DNA of 64,000 bases. Source: Arthrobotrys musiformis. Its lineage: Eukaryota > Ascomycota > Orbiliomycetes > Orbiliales > Orbiliaceae. The position numbers were made by a program, and so were the translations under genes. Positions 24,380 through 34,086 of this stretch are shown piece after piece (the stretch's first letter is position 1; each line of letters starts with the position of its first letter). The stretch spans positions 3,286,001 to 3,350,000 of the forward strand of contig JAVHJL010000004.1 in the NCBI GenBank assembly GCA_036971715.1, written 5' to 3'. The notes under the pieces are model-generated. The model searched no databases, was not told the origin of the DNA, and saw nothing but the letters and a program-made list of their open reading frames with translations.

Positions 24380-25234
24380 TGTGCGGTGCTTATTTCTACA
24401 AAATAATCCGTTACTACCACATTCGTCACTACTGTTAAGTACGAAAGCTTAAGTTCCCCACTACCACTAATCATTTTAATAAATAGTACTACAAGTGATA
24501 CAAACAAACCCATTTAAAAAACAGAATTAACGACGACCAGAATTGCACAGTAGTTCTCATCACCGGCTGCGAGACCATTCCATATCAGAACCTAAATGCG
24601 GATATTGAGATTAGATCGACGTAAAAGTACAACATTTCCCTTATACTTACCATAGCAATGCACCTCCCCCAGACCGACCAAAATCAGCCTGGTTCGCAGA
24701 CCACTTTTGTCTAGCAAGAAAGCCCAAGCTAACCCAAGCTATCCAATATATCAGTATATAATGCCTTGCTAATCTCGTAATACTCAAAGAATGAATACCA
24801 TCAGAAAAAGCAGAACAATCCAATTCACGAAGACGCTAAATGCTATCTGAATCCATAGCTTTCTTTCTGAAGAATATGGCGTAATATCTCGTACTAAACT
24901 TTGCATAAGATAAGGTACATCATGACCAACAGTCCAATCGCTAGGCAAAAAAATCACGTCCGTCAGTCTAGTGAAGCTATATAGCTATTATGCATAGGTG
25001 TCTAATCTATTGCTATCGAAACTCCTACAAATTTACCCTTCTGAAGGGAGGTCCGGTTTGTTCGACGAAATTTCCTAGGAGGACTCCTATGATCATCGCC
25101 AACAGTATCTATAGGGCAAGATAGCGATCAAGGAATCTCAGGGATTTGAATGGCGACAATTTGGCGTTTGGCTTTTCTCTCGCATTTTCGCTTTCCAGTT
25201 CTGCTTCTTTAGCTAGCTCCTTTCGCTCGTCCAT
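24380..25234 (-). pseudogene. ACR3: Decayed ACR3/ArsB-type arsenite efflux transporter
   Basis: Starting at ATG 25234 the minus strand reads ACR3-like segments in order but in shifting frames. These are RFLDRYLAL, stop, ILLAMIIGVLLGNF (stop TAG at 25109-25111); KGKFVGVS in another frame; IGLLVMMYLILCKV, stop, YEILRH (stop at 24894-24896); WIQIAFSVFVNWI; LGLAWAFLLDKSGLR; RCIAM; VLIWNGLAAGDENYCAILV; and after a stop at 24514-24516, LFVSLVVLFIKMISGSGEL. Functional ACR3 is a ten-helix membrane protein that exports arsenite. Several premature stops plus frameshifts make this copy non-functional, and the C-terminal helices are missing. Two of the stops (in TGG and in a probable Gln codon) are explained by CpA-to-TpA changes, as in repeat-induced mutation. 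Confidence 0.88.
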
Positions 25235-25332
25235 CGTCGGTTAAAAAAAATATCTTAAATATAAAAGTGGATATTTTTCGCAATACATCTTTTTTCGGCG
25301 TTTTCCTCGAAATTTGGGTATGAAATGGTCAT

Positions 25333-25912
25333 ATGAAGAGCTTGACGACTTTTTTGTTGGTATTATTATACGAAGTAAATTTAAGCTTTGCCCTTTTCAA
25401 GCCATTTCGGATTAACCAATCATATTTCAGCGGTGACAGAACTACTAACATTATGCTTTGCCCAAAACAAATTACTTATCTTCCGGAACCGGTTCGAGAC
25501 TCCATGTTAGCCAAACTTCCAATCCTTTCGAACCAATATAGCACGCCACCATGCTTCCAGAGCTCCTTTCTATAGCTTTCAGGGAGAGTATTAAGACAAA
25601 TTTACCTGTGACACCCGTTTATCTTTAGATGAACTAAGAATTTTTTGCCGCCGCCCGAACATAACACCCTGACATAACGCAAATGGCGAGTGTACTTTTG
25701 TTGCGCTTATCAGGGAATTTGTTGCTGGATGAATGAGGTGGTATCACGAGTTAATTGAGAGACTGCGTCTAAGCCAGTATGGAAAAGAATATCTACGTTG
25801 ATGGGGTGATAAGGATACGGCTACAGAGGCTGGTACATGGGTTTGGGCTGCCATAGTGGAGAATACAGCGGCAAGCAAGTTGAGAAACCTCGATCTAAAT
25901 ACTTATAGGTTA
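25333..25912 (+). pseudogene. Decayed coding region of unknown function within the arsenic cluster
   Basis: A readable stretch (25333-25575) begins MKSLTTFLLVLLYEV and contains KQITYLPEPVRDSMLAKLP. A second stretch in one other frame (about 25616-25912) reads LSLDELRIFCRRPNI, HNANGECTFVALIREFV, RWYHELIERLRLSQYGKEYL and WGDKDTATEAGTWVWAA, broken by three in-frame TGA codons. The regular amino-acid composition suggests a former gene. I cannot name the family. Introns may join the two parts. It lies head-to-head with the ACR3 remnant (about 100 bp between starts), so the two may once have shared a promoter. Confidence 0.5.
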
Positions 25913-25988
25913 AGTACATCTCCATAGCTTTTAGAAATACCACTGGTGCATACGTGGTTTTACTAAGGGAAATATTTCTGGTCCGGAA

Positions 25989-27245
25989 TCAAGGCTTTAG
26001 AGCAAAGATTTTGAATGATCCTTGTAAAAGCAAGCACAGATTAATGATATATGCATCAGGGACATTAATGACGCGTGTAGCACTTACCAACCCATTTATT
26101 GAGATCAGTACCATTAAATCTCGAATCCACTGATTCGAGGTCTTGGCTCACTAGGTTTGTCTTCGATGGTGCATCGGTTGTGCTCTCCCAGAGCAAGGCC
26201 GCTCCACTGACAGCAGCATCATGACAAGGCTGTCTCTCCATCTTTACTTGTGAGAAACAGGATACGTTTCCTTTCCCTGTTGCCTTTTCCCCTGTAGGAG
26301 AATCGACTGTTTCAAGTAGTTGCCTGCAACAACCAACAGCATTTTCATTGCTTCCCTGTAAGAGATTCGCCGTGTTCACGTAAATGTTCAGGTCACTTTC
26401 TGTGTCAACGACCATGATATCTACCGCTAATTAGCCCGCTGTAGTAATAGACGTCGTATTAATAAAGCCACCGTCTAGCTTACCTGAGAAACCCGCGTCT
26501 TTTAGAAATTGCTTGTACTCTTCGGTTGTGGCGGCTCCGGCGATGCACCCTGTATATAGAGTAACATCCTCCTTCAGCGAGGGAGGTAGCGTCTTCCGCG
26601 CTAAGATATCCGAAATTGCGACCCTGCCGCCGGGTTTGAGAATGCGAGCCATCTCGATAAATACAGCTGGCTTATCGGCTTCAGGCACGAGGTTAATGAC
26701 ACAATTGGAAATGACGCAATCAGCAATACTATTATCGAGCGGGATAGATGTAATATTTGCCTCGATAAACGTAATGTTTCCTGCTTCTGGCGATTTTGCT
26801 AGATTATCACGGGCTCGGGAAAGCATATCCTACGATATTCGGGTTCATTATTATACTAGTCCGCCAGAGGAGGTATTTCATAGGCGCTCATTACCTTATT
26901 GATGTCAACACCAATGACGTGCCCATTTGCTCCAAGCCCTTTTGCTGCGAGAAAAACGTCGAAACCCGCACCACTGCCCAAATCTACGACCGTTTCGCCC
27001 TGTATACAGTTATAAGTTACTCGAAGCAAATAGAATCGATGAATAAAGCTTACGGGGCGGAGGCTTGCAATTGCAAGTGGATTCCCGCAGCTCAGCCCTA
27101 GGTTAGCATCCCTAGGTACACTGTTAATCTCTTCCTCCGAGTAACCAAACGCTTTGGCAATGGCACCACTGTATTGAGGACCCTCGGCTTGAGCGACAGA
27201 GCCGTATCGCCTTTGGACGTGTTGGTAGATAGTCCTAGAATCCAT
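25989..27245 (-). CDS. arsM: Arsenite S-adenosylmethionine methyltransferase (AS3MT/ArsM)
   Basis: Start at 27245 (MDSRTIYQHVQRRYGSVAQ). Introns fall after LRP (about 27001-27052), after GVDINK (about 26830-26893), after DAGFS, and after WVG. The last exon, 25989-26020, encodes only the ending GSFKIFALKP. SAM-binding motif I reads VVDLGSGAGFDVFLA. The three conserved As(III)-binding cysteines are present in SCGNPLA, SNCVINLVP and GCIAGAA. A CC pair occurs near the C-terminus, as in many fungal homologues. The enzyme methylates arsenite to mono-, di- and trimethyl species. It is intact, and with ArsH it gives a methylation plus re-oxidation route. Stopping at the earlier in-frame stop (26065) would drop the conserved tail, so I prefer the spliced end. 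Confidence 0.92.
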
Positions 27246-27820
27246 AACGAGGGAAGATGAAAAATAACGGCTGGAAGTTAGAGATTCCGTTAATTGAAAC
27301 GTTCGTGGTGACTCCTAGGATGAAATTTGATCCTTTTGTTATACGGGGAGTAAAGGTATATTTAAACACTTGGACGATGGAAAGGTTTCGCTAAAGCTAT
27401 AATGCGTATAATATAAGCGGGGTTTGGGGTTTACTGTATTGCACCGGCCGGAACATCCAAGAAACTATACCTTGTGGCGTTGTATATACCTACTGACCGT
27501 CGTTCGCAACACTAACGCAGCCTATCACAATCGTAACCATAGAGGATTTGACCGATACTTGAATATAAGCGGAGATTTATCTGGATGGAGCGATTGTGAG
27601 ACGATGGTGATCGCATTTTTTGTTTGGACTCAGACAGACTCCTCGTCGACACCATAGACGAATAGGTCGGTATCACCTGGGCCCCGTTTAGTCATTTGTC
27701 AACGTTTCTGCTAGATACGTTTCCAACTTCAAGAACGCCAAGATTGATATGAAAAGTCTCGAGACTAATATGAAAATACCTGTTACCTTCAGTGAAGATT
27801 CTAAATTCTTTTTAAACTGT
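27246..27820. other. Promoter side of the arsenite methyltransferase gene
   Basis: Upstream of the methyltransferase start. No protein-coding signal is convincing here; the plus-strand frame at 27424-27657 has no recognisable feature. Confidence 0.4.
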
Positions 27821-27826
27821 TTAATG

Positions 27827-28290
27827 TCGACTATAGCCTGCCCCCGCCTTCTTGCGCTCCTCTTCTGTAAGTGACATTATATACTTTGCCGTTTCATTTT
27901 CAGACTCAGCATCAAGGTCCTGAGCTCGAATTTCAATATGCTCTTCATAACCGGCATAAATTGTACCAACCCCAAAGCATTATCTGCCAATGCAGAGTTT
28001 AACGGGCAGCTAGAGAGGAGTTCACATAGGGGCTCTCAAACTCGAGGAACGGTTGGAGTAACCCTCGCACCGGTTGGCCCTTGTCCTCCGCTAGATAGTT
28101 TAGGAATGACTATCGAACCCGAGGTAGCAATTGTTACGGCTGGTAAAATCGAATGGGTATTTGGGTATAAGCTTAGCCTTGGGATATTTTTAAGTCGATT
28201 TAGATATAATTCTATCCCTGCAGGCGAAACACACATCTATGAGGCCGACAGCCAACTGATGCCTTTATACTTCGGCTTTCGGATAGCAGG
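27827..28290 (-). pseudogene. Broken minus-strand coding fragment, unknown family
   Basis: On the minus strand, 28236-28036 reads an open segment with NTHSILPAVTIATSGSIVIP. In another frame, 27945-27830 reads GYEEHIEIRAQDLDAESENE and then SLTEEERKKAGAGYSRH before a stop. The acidic and helical composition of the second part looks protein-like, but a stop and a frame change separate the two, and no splice pair reconciles them cleanly. The plus strand also has an open frame here (27938-28294), so strand assignment is uncertain. Confidence 0.3.
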
Positions 28291-28375
28291 GTAGCTATAA
28301 TCACTAGCGTCGACGCTATGAATGATGCTGTGAGGATCGTGAAAGTCATTCAACGGGAAAATATGTCGCGAGAGT

Positions 28376-28822
28376 GTGGCAATTGGGATGCTCGGAAGGA
28401 AGCAAGGCTTAAGGATTGTAGTTTATTTAGAGTATCTAAACCGATATATGGCGCTTAAATTTTTAGAGTTACTCCGCATCAGGAGTGAGGACCGGAAAAA
28501 CAAAACTTTGCCTTACGTTATCAGCAGCATCGCCGCAGTCTTCTGGAATCAGGGCAAATACGGCGATGCAATACAACAATACCAGCGAGAATTTACCGGC
28601 TATGAGAAGGCTTTGGGCAAAAGTCAATCGTTGACACCGAACACATTCAACAACAAGATTGCCATAGTTTTTGATAACCAAGGCAAATGCGATGAGGTTA
28701 TGCGATTATTCCAACAAGCACTCCCTGGTTGTGAGAAAGCTTCGGGCAAAGATTATTTATCCACGTTTCTTTTGGTTAAGTGTTTAGATAAGTTTATTGA
28801 GAAGACACTTGCATATAACTAA
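28376..28822 (+). pseudogene. TPR (kinesin-light-chain-like) repeat remnant
   Basis: The open frame of 148 residues contains two adjacent TPR-like units: AAVFWNQGKYGDAIQQYQRE with GYEKALGKSQSLT, and NKIAIVFDNQGKCDEVMRLF with GCEKASGKDYLS. This spacing and wording (NQGKY, YEKALGK) are typical of the C-terminal TPR arrays of fungal NACHT/NB-ARC proteins. Here no NB-ARC domain or proper start precedes it and only two units remain, so it is most likely a fragment left from a larger gene. Confidence 0.55.
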
Positions 28823-29995
28823 TTAACAGTAAGACTATATATGTATTTATAACATATATTAGTGAATAGTGATTTGAATTTTAGCGATATGTAAGCATTA
28901 GTACTATAGTTTATATTTATATATATCCCTGGTCTATCTGTAGAATTGAAATCCTGGAACCGAGAATCATTCAATATTGCATTTGAGATATCTAGCCCGT
29001 AAAAAAGAATTCTATCAGTTATTACGATTATTATATCTTTAGATATTGTAAAATTTTGCGGTGGCATACTTAAAAATGAACATGTACTATTAGGCCAGAT
29101 AGGCTATAAGTACCATACCGCATCGCAAGTATGTGTTTTACTATACTCTAACATTCCTAAAACACAGTATATAAGTAGCTCAAATAACAAGCAAAGAAAA
29201 TTAATCAAAAAGAAATACAATGATACCAGGTCAAAATGGAAGGTCAAGATACCGTGTGAAAATCAAATGGATATTGATGACAGGCGTTCGAAGTGGGATG
29301 CATGCCATATTAGGTAAGTTCAAGGCAAGGGCCACACCCAGAACAGTAAGCCTATGTCGCAATATCACTGGTTCATCTTATATCAAACCCCGAAAGAACA
29401 AAATTGGTATGGTGTCTATTCGGGGTGTGTTTTGTCTATGTAAGCTCTTCTTGGTTGGCAAGGCTGTGAAACTGTTGCATGATGTATCATTTTCGATCGA
29501 TCAATAGGGCATTCGCAAACTGAGCTGGAGGGCTAAAATAACACATTAAGATCGGGAGCCGGCAGCTTACATTGCCGAATGAACTCATCCATCGGAAAAA
29601 GCGAAAGGGCAAACTATGGGAGCCAAGAAGCAAGGCGAGGGCTCCGGAGAAACTTCCAGGCAAGAATACTTAAGTAGTTTTAGTACTGAAGACTAGTGGT
29701 TGATATCGATAGCCACGACAACACAGAAATCTTGATATCGGACCAGGCCTTCACATTGAACAAGTGCAGCTGGGAACTCATGTTACCAACGTTGGGATGT
29801 TTTGATTTGTAAGGAATGTACATTGAGTGCTGTTTAGCCAAATGTAAGATGTGTATGAGTACATGGGTTTATGCTGTTAATATGATTTTAGAATTTATAT
29901 CTCGTATTTCCGTTCCCAGGTACAAGATCAAAATATACCAGATTAAATGCCCTAAACCGAACTGACAGGCACATCAAATGACCCGTGCGGGCAGT
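28823..29995. other. AT-rich intergenic region
   Basis: No supportable gene. The part 28823-29220 is very AT-rich. The plus-strand frame 29220-29507 (95 residues, basic) lacks recognisable motifs and is not called. Confidence 0.5.
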
Positions 29996-30900
29996 TTAAT
30001 TTATGGCACTGGTACCTGTCGGCTTCCCTTCCTCAGCTATACCATCCTCGGGCACAGCCCGTGTCACGATGCCCAGCAGTTCAACATCAGGCAGTGGCCC
30101 ACCTCCAAATATCTCCCACAACCTCTTTTGCCCCACTATAACCCCTAAGTACCCCTTCCCAGCTTCTAGTGCTTCTGTTCGGCTTTCGCACCCCTCAAAA
30201 TCAATATAGTCTTCAAACGAATCCTTGTCCGCTTTCGTCCCCATTATCACATCCCACTGCGGCGGCTCGGCCTTCCAAGCGCCCCCTTCGTCCTTCATAT
30301 GATCCCTCCCACTCCTAAAATGGCCCAAGTAGTCACCAGCAGGCACGAGCCTGAAATAACGACCGTATATATCTTTCGACAGCGCTATCTCCAAAAGAAT
30401 CCGGTCTAGAGGATCCTCGTATGCCGATGAAGGCGGCGGTAAGAATGTTTGTGCAAAGTATCTTGGAAACGGACACGGGAATGTTTGTATCGTTGTGTCC
30501 AGATCATATATATATGATTTCGTAAAAAATTGGCCTTCCGAGTCCCCCTCTTCATGGCTTTCGGGGTGTCGTAGGAGTTCTTCCAGGGTGTGGTTTGGGT
30601 GATATGCTAGGATTACGTGGTAATCCCATACGATTGGGTGGTTTGGACTCCTTTGGATCTTTTGTGAAAAGACCGGGATGCATTTTGAGCTGTTGGAGAG
30701 GAATATTACGGTGTAATGCTTTAAGGAGGCCGGGTTTACATGGCACTCTATGATCTTGTAGATGTTCTCCTCGCAATAGCTGGTTGATATCCGTGAACGT
30801 CGTTAGCCTTTTGTCCGTGTTGGATGTTGCATTTCGGATAGTATTCTTACCAGGAAGCGTACAGCAGAGCCTCTCGCGGAGGAAGCTGTAAAAATTCCAT
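29996..30900 (-). CDS. NTAQ1: Protein N-terminal glutamine amidohydrolase (WDYHV motif)
   Basis: NTAQ1 deamidates N-terminal Gln to Glu in the Arg/N-degron pathway. The start is at 30900 (MEFLQLPPREALLYAS). The first intron (about 30798-30852, with a CTAAC branch site) joins to give ASCYCEENIYKII, matching the human SSCYCEENIWKL block that carries the catalytic Cys. The namesake motif VWDYHVILAYH provides the His, and YDLDTTIQTFPCPF provides the Asp region. FRLVPAGDYLGHF and RDHMKD follow, as in the family. All three catalytic positions are therefore present. A C-terminal extension of about 60 residues goes beyond the animal proteins. It is divergent to the gene at 31155 with about 250 bp between starts. 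Confidence 0.92.
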
Positions 30901-31154
30901 GATAGCGCCTATATACGCTCGGAGATGTCCGTACTATCGTGAGGTATCCATCTTGTAGATTCAAGAGTATTCGCGTGAGGTTATCTCAAATACTTCCGCA
31001 TGGAAGTCGCTGCCATGTCGCGGTTTTTGTTGTCGTGAAAACAAGAGCGACGGTGCCAAGACATATCCAAACCTCCCGATTCAACTTCAACCTCCGACGT
31101 CACCTTCGCCATACACACCCTCCCGTCCCCTCCCACCGGCACAAGAATCAAACA
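30901..31154. promoter_or_regulatory. Short divergent promoter NTAQ1 / complex I subunit
   Basis: 254 bp separate two outward-facing start codons, so both promoters must lie here. No specific binding site is identified. Confidence 0.5.
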
Positions 31155-31698
31155 ATGCTCGCCCGACCCGCCTTCCGTGCCCTCCCGAGGGCGAAAACAA
31201 CCCCATCCATCCTCCTCCGCCGTAACTACTCCGCCCACTTCGACTCCCCCTCCGGCGGTCCCAGAACCGATGCCACCCCAGGCGTCGCCGGCGAAGCAAT
31301 CCCAACATGGGTGTACATCTCCACGGGGCTCATGTTCACCCTCTACGTTTCCTACGCCTACGTCAGTCCCACGGACGACTCCTCGTTAACGCGGTTCTTG
31401 GCGGTCGATAGTCCCACGAGGAAGGCGCAGGATGAGATTTCGAATCGACATACGACTTTTGTGGAGCAGGCTGCTAAAGATCGACATTTGTTCTTGGGGG
31501 CTGAGAGGACTGATGGTGTTATGCCCATGTGGTTTCCCGAGTATGTATTTGATGAAGTGGGTTTTTGGGGTTGGGTTGCTAATGGTGTGTAGACGTCTCA
31601 ATGCTTATAGTCCGTATAATCACTCGGTGGGACATACCAGAGGTGCTTTGATGGATCAATTGGTGGAGCACTACAAGAAGGAGAACCCGCCGAAATAA
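31155..31698 (+). CDS. Probable mitochondrial NADH:ubiquinone oxidoreductase 17.8 kDa-type subunit
   Basis: Two exons, 31155-31540 and 31593-31698. The N-terminus is Arg-rich without acids (MLARPAFRALPRAKTT, then LLRRNYSAHF), a typical mitochondrial presequence. One transmembrane helix (WVYISTGLMFTLYVSYAYV) is followed by a soluble tail with HTTFVEQAAKDRHLF. The second exon gives SPYNHSVGHTRGALMDQL. The layout of presequence, single helix, the EQAAKDRHL stretch and a closing SPYN motif is what I recall for fungal complex I accessory subunits of about 17.8 kDa. That assignment rests on memory and is moderate. The mitochondrial location is better supported. The alternative is another small inner-membrane protein. 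Confidence 0.68.
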
Positions 31699-31952
31699 AC
31701 TATATCAATCTTTTTTGGGGGTGGATCTTGTAGAGGGTTTTGGTTTTATTTGGCATGGAGTGTACATATTTTTATTTCAGTGTGATTGTATTTGCGACAT
31801 ATGGAAGAGGCGGTTCAATGGCGGGGTTTTTTTACTCGCGACTAGAAATAGTATATATTCAATACCAATTAAATCTGTTATTGGTATATATATCCAAGTG
31901 CCTTACTAAGGTATCCCCACGGCATCGGTGTCAGAGAGGTATGGTATAGACT

Positions 31953-33693
31953 TCAGTTACTTTTCAAAGTCTCTAAGAACTCATCCACGATCTTAATGAT
32001 CTTTGCGACCTCTCCTTCGAGGTCCGGTATCGCCCTCAACCCCTTCCCCATCCACTTATCAGCCTCCCAGTTACTATCGATTCCAATATCGACTTTCACC
32101 TCCTCCATCTTCCTCCTCACCACTTCTGCAAAAGTACTCTGCCCTCCATGACTCTTCTCTACATTTCCGCACACCTCAGTAAGCAGCCCATATAGTACCT
32201 TCGTAAAGTCGATATTCTCCCCAAGTCCTTCCGGCGCATCAACAGCGATTTGTATCAACACCATCGCCAACGTAAACGTTCTCACAACCCGAACCGGATG
32301 GTAAGGCGTAGCATACACGGCCGGGTATACTTTTACGTATAATGTTAGAAGATGTAGGAATGCTGTTTTCCAGTTTGCTTCGTCGATGTATGATGTTGCT
32401 AGGTCTTGGTGGAGTTGTGGGATCGGTGGGAAGGTTGGTGGGAGGTTGGCGGAGTAGAGGGATTGTAGGGATTTGAGGGTTGTGGTGGGTGATTTATCGG
32501 CGTTTCTTTTGGTTCTTTGGGTTGTGGTTGATGCGGCGAGGGCGATTGCTGCTGAGAGTTCGTCGTCTGGGGTGATTTGATTACAATTTGGGCATGTAGT
32601 TGTGTTTGATGGAATTGACCCCTTGCACTTGGGACATCGCGATGACTCCAATGGTTGTACATCCGAAGAACATAGGGAACAAGCACAATCGAAGAAGTAT
32701 CGTGATTTTAGATCTTCTTTCCGTTCCTTGCGCGTGGATAGGTTGTCAATATATGAGATTGTGATTTCTGCATCTTTGGGTATTTCTTTCAGAGAGCGGA
32801 TGGAGAGTTGGCGTCCGTCGAACATCATTATTGCGTTCGGATCGCAGGAGTGGTTGAACATTGCGCCCTGATATGCAAGGCACAAGCCAATCGGGTCGAA
32901 TGTTTGGGTCACGACGGTGGCAGAGTTGATCAGTAACTATTCCACAAGTTAGATCCCAATTTATATCATAGACAAATCGCCATAAGATATGGGAGAACCA
33001 ACCTTGCAATACATATCCCTCAAAAACTCCGGCTCAAAAGAAACCTGCTTCGACACCTTCGAAAACTCCGCCGCGCCCTTGGCCGTCAAATTCGCCATCT
33101 CCCATCTATCCCCACCAACCTTCACAAACCCCTCAGCGTGGGCCTTTAAAGCCCCGATACCCCCAACTATATTCGACCCGGGCGTCTCGGAAAGAAACTG
33201 CTTCGCCATGCGAAGGATCGCACGCGCTGTTACGGGTAGAACACGCGGGTATTGTGCTTTATATATCACGCATTCGTATTTATGCGATTTCTGCTTCCAG
33301 TCGGTCGTTTGGCAGGCCTAAATTACATAACCTTTGTTGGAATTTACTATGCTCAGTTATAATTTTCTGGCGATGGGTTGAATATCTTAGCCAGATCTGG
33401 GAGTTACGACGGACCTTACTACAATACTTGACCACCCTACATCCCAGACAATACGATAGTTTAACCGGTGGTCTGTAAGCCTGATTTACGGAGGAAGCTT
33501 CATCTGTAGCTTCGGCCATACAATAATGGCAACAGGTATCGAGATGGGCATCGTCTGGAATACAAATCAGAGGATCAGTGACATTGAGGATTTCGGTGCC
33601 GGGTGGGATTAGGGTTGATGCGAAGACACCGCGGCCGGCAGAGGCGTGGTCTTTGAGATATGCGCTGGGAGAGAGGTTGGCTGGTTGTGACAT
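31953..33693 (-). CDS. SET and MYND domain lysine methyltransferase (SMYD-like)
   Basis: Three exons: 33693 to about 33414, 33318 to about 32993, and 32938-31953. The first intron lies inside the MYND finger. Joined, it gives CHYC, YCLGCRVVKYCSKACQ and DWKQKSHKYEC, a full set of zinc ligands. SET-domain motifs are present: GRGVFAS at the start, FNHSCDPNA and ITISYID in the catalytic core. A Cys-rich post-SET follows (CACSLCSS, then CPKCKG and CPNCNQ). A helical C-terminal region completes the SMYD layout. SMYD proteins methylate histone or non-histone lysines. The substrate cannot be told from sequence. Confidence 0.88.
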
Positions 33694-34086
33694 TTTTTAT
33701 ATCGAATGCAGCCGCGCGCAGGGGAGGCTTGAGAGTTAAAGGTGTGTGGGGAAACAAGGGTATCGTGGAGCGAGAGGATTTATGGTCAGTTGTTGGATCC
33801 TGAGCATAAAATGCGTTGTTAACACTATAAGCCTTTTGCATGGCAGCCAGACCCAAGGCCATTTGCATTGGTTACTTGTTTAACTATGGGGGAGAGTCTA
33901 CGATACACCGATATGGTGGCTATATCACGAGCCAATGTTGAGTATAAGGCTGCTGTAAAGCTTCTGAATGCAAATGTCAAGTCGGGCAAATTCGCGGATA
34001 GAATGCTGGGATGCCTGGTATCACATATATATTCCACGGCCTTATCGTACACCCTCAAATTATAGATACACCCGTATAGAAACTGC
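33694..34086. other. Short intergenic region between NOC4 and the SET/MYND gene
   Basis: 393 bp hold the NOC4 3' flank and the promoter of the SET/MYND gene. The reading frames visible here are not supported by motif or splice structure. Confidence 0.5.

Noticed and set aside
29220..29507. Basic 95-residue plus-strand frame
   Set aside because: AT-rich surroundings, no recognisable motif and no promoter or splice support.
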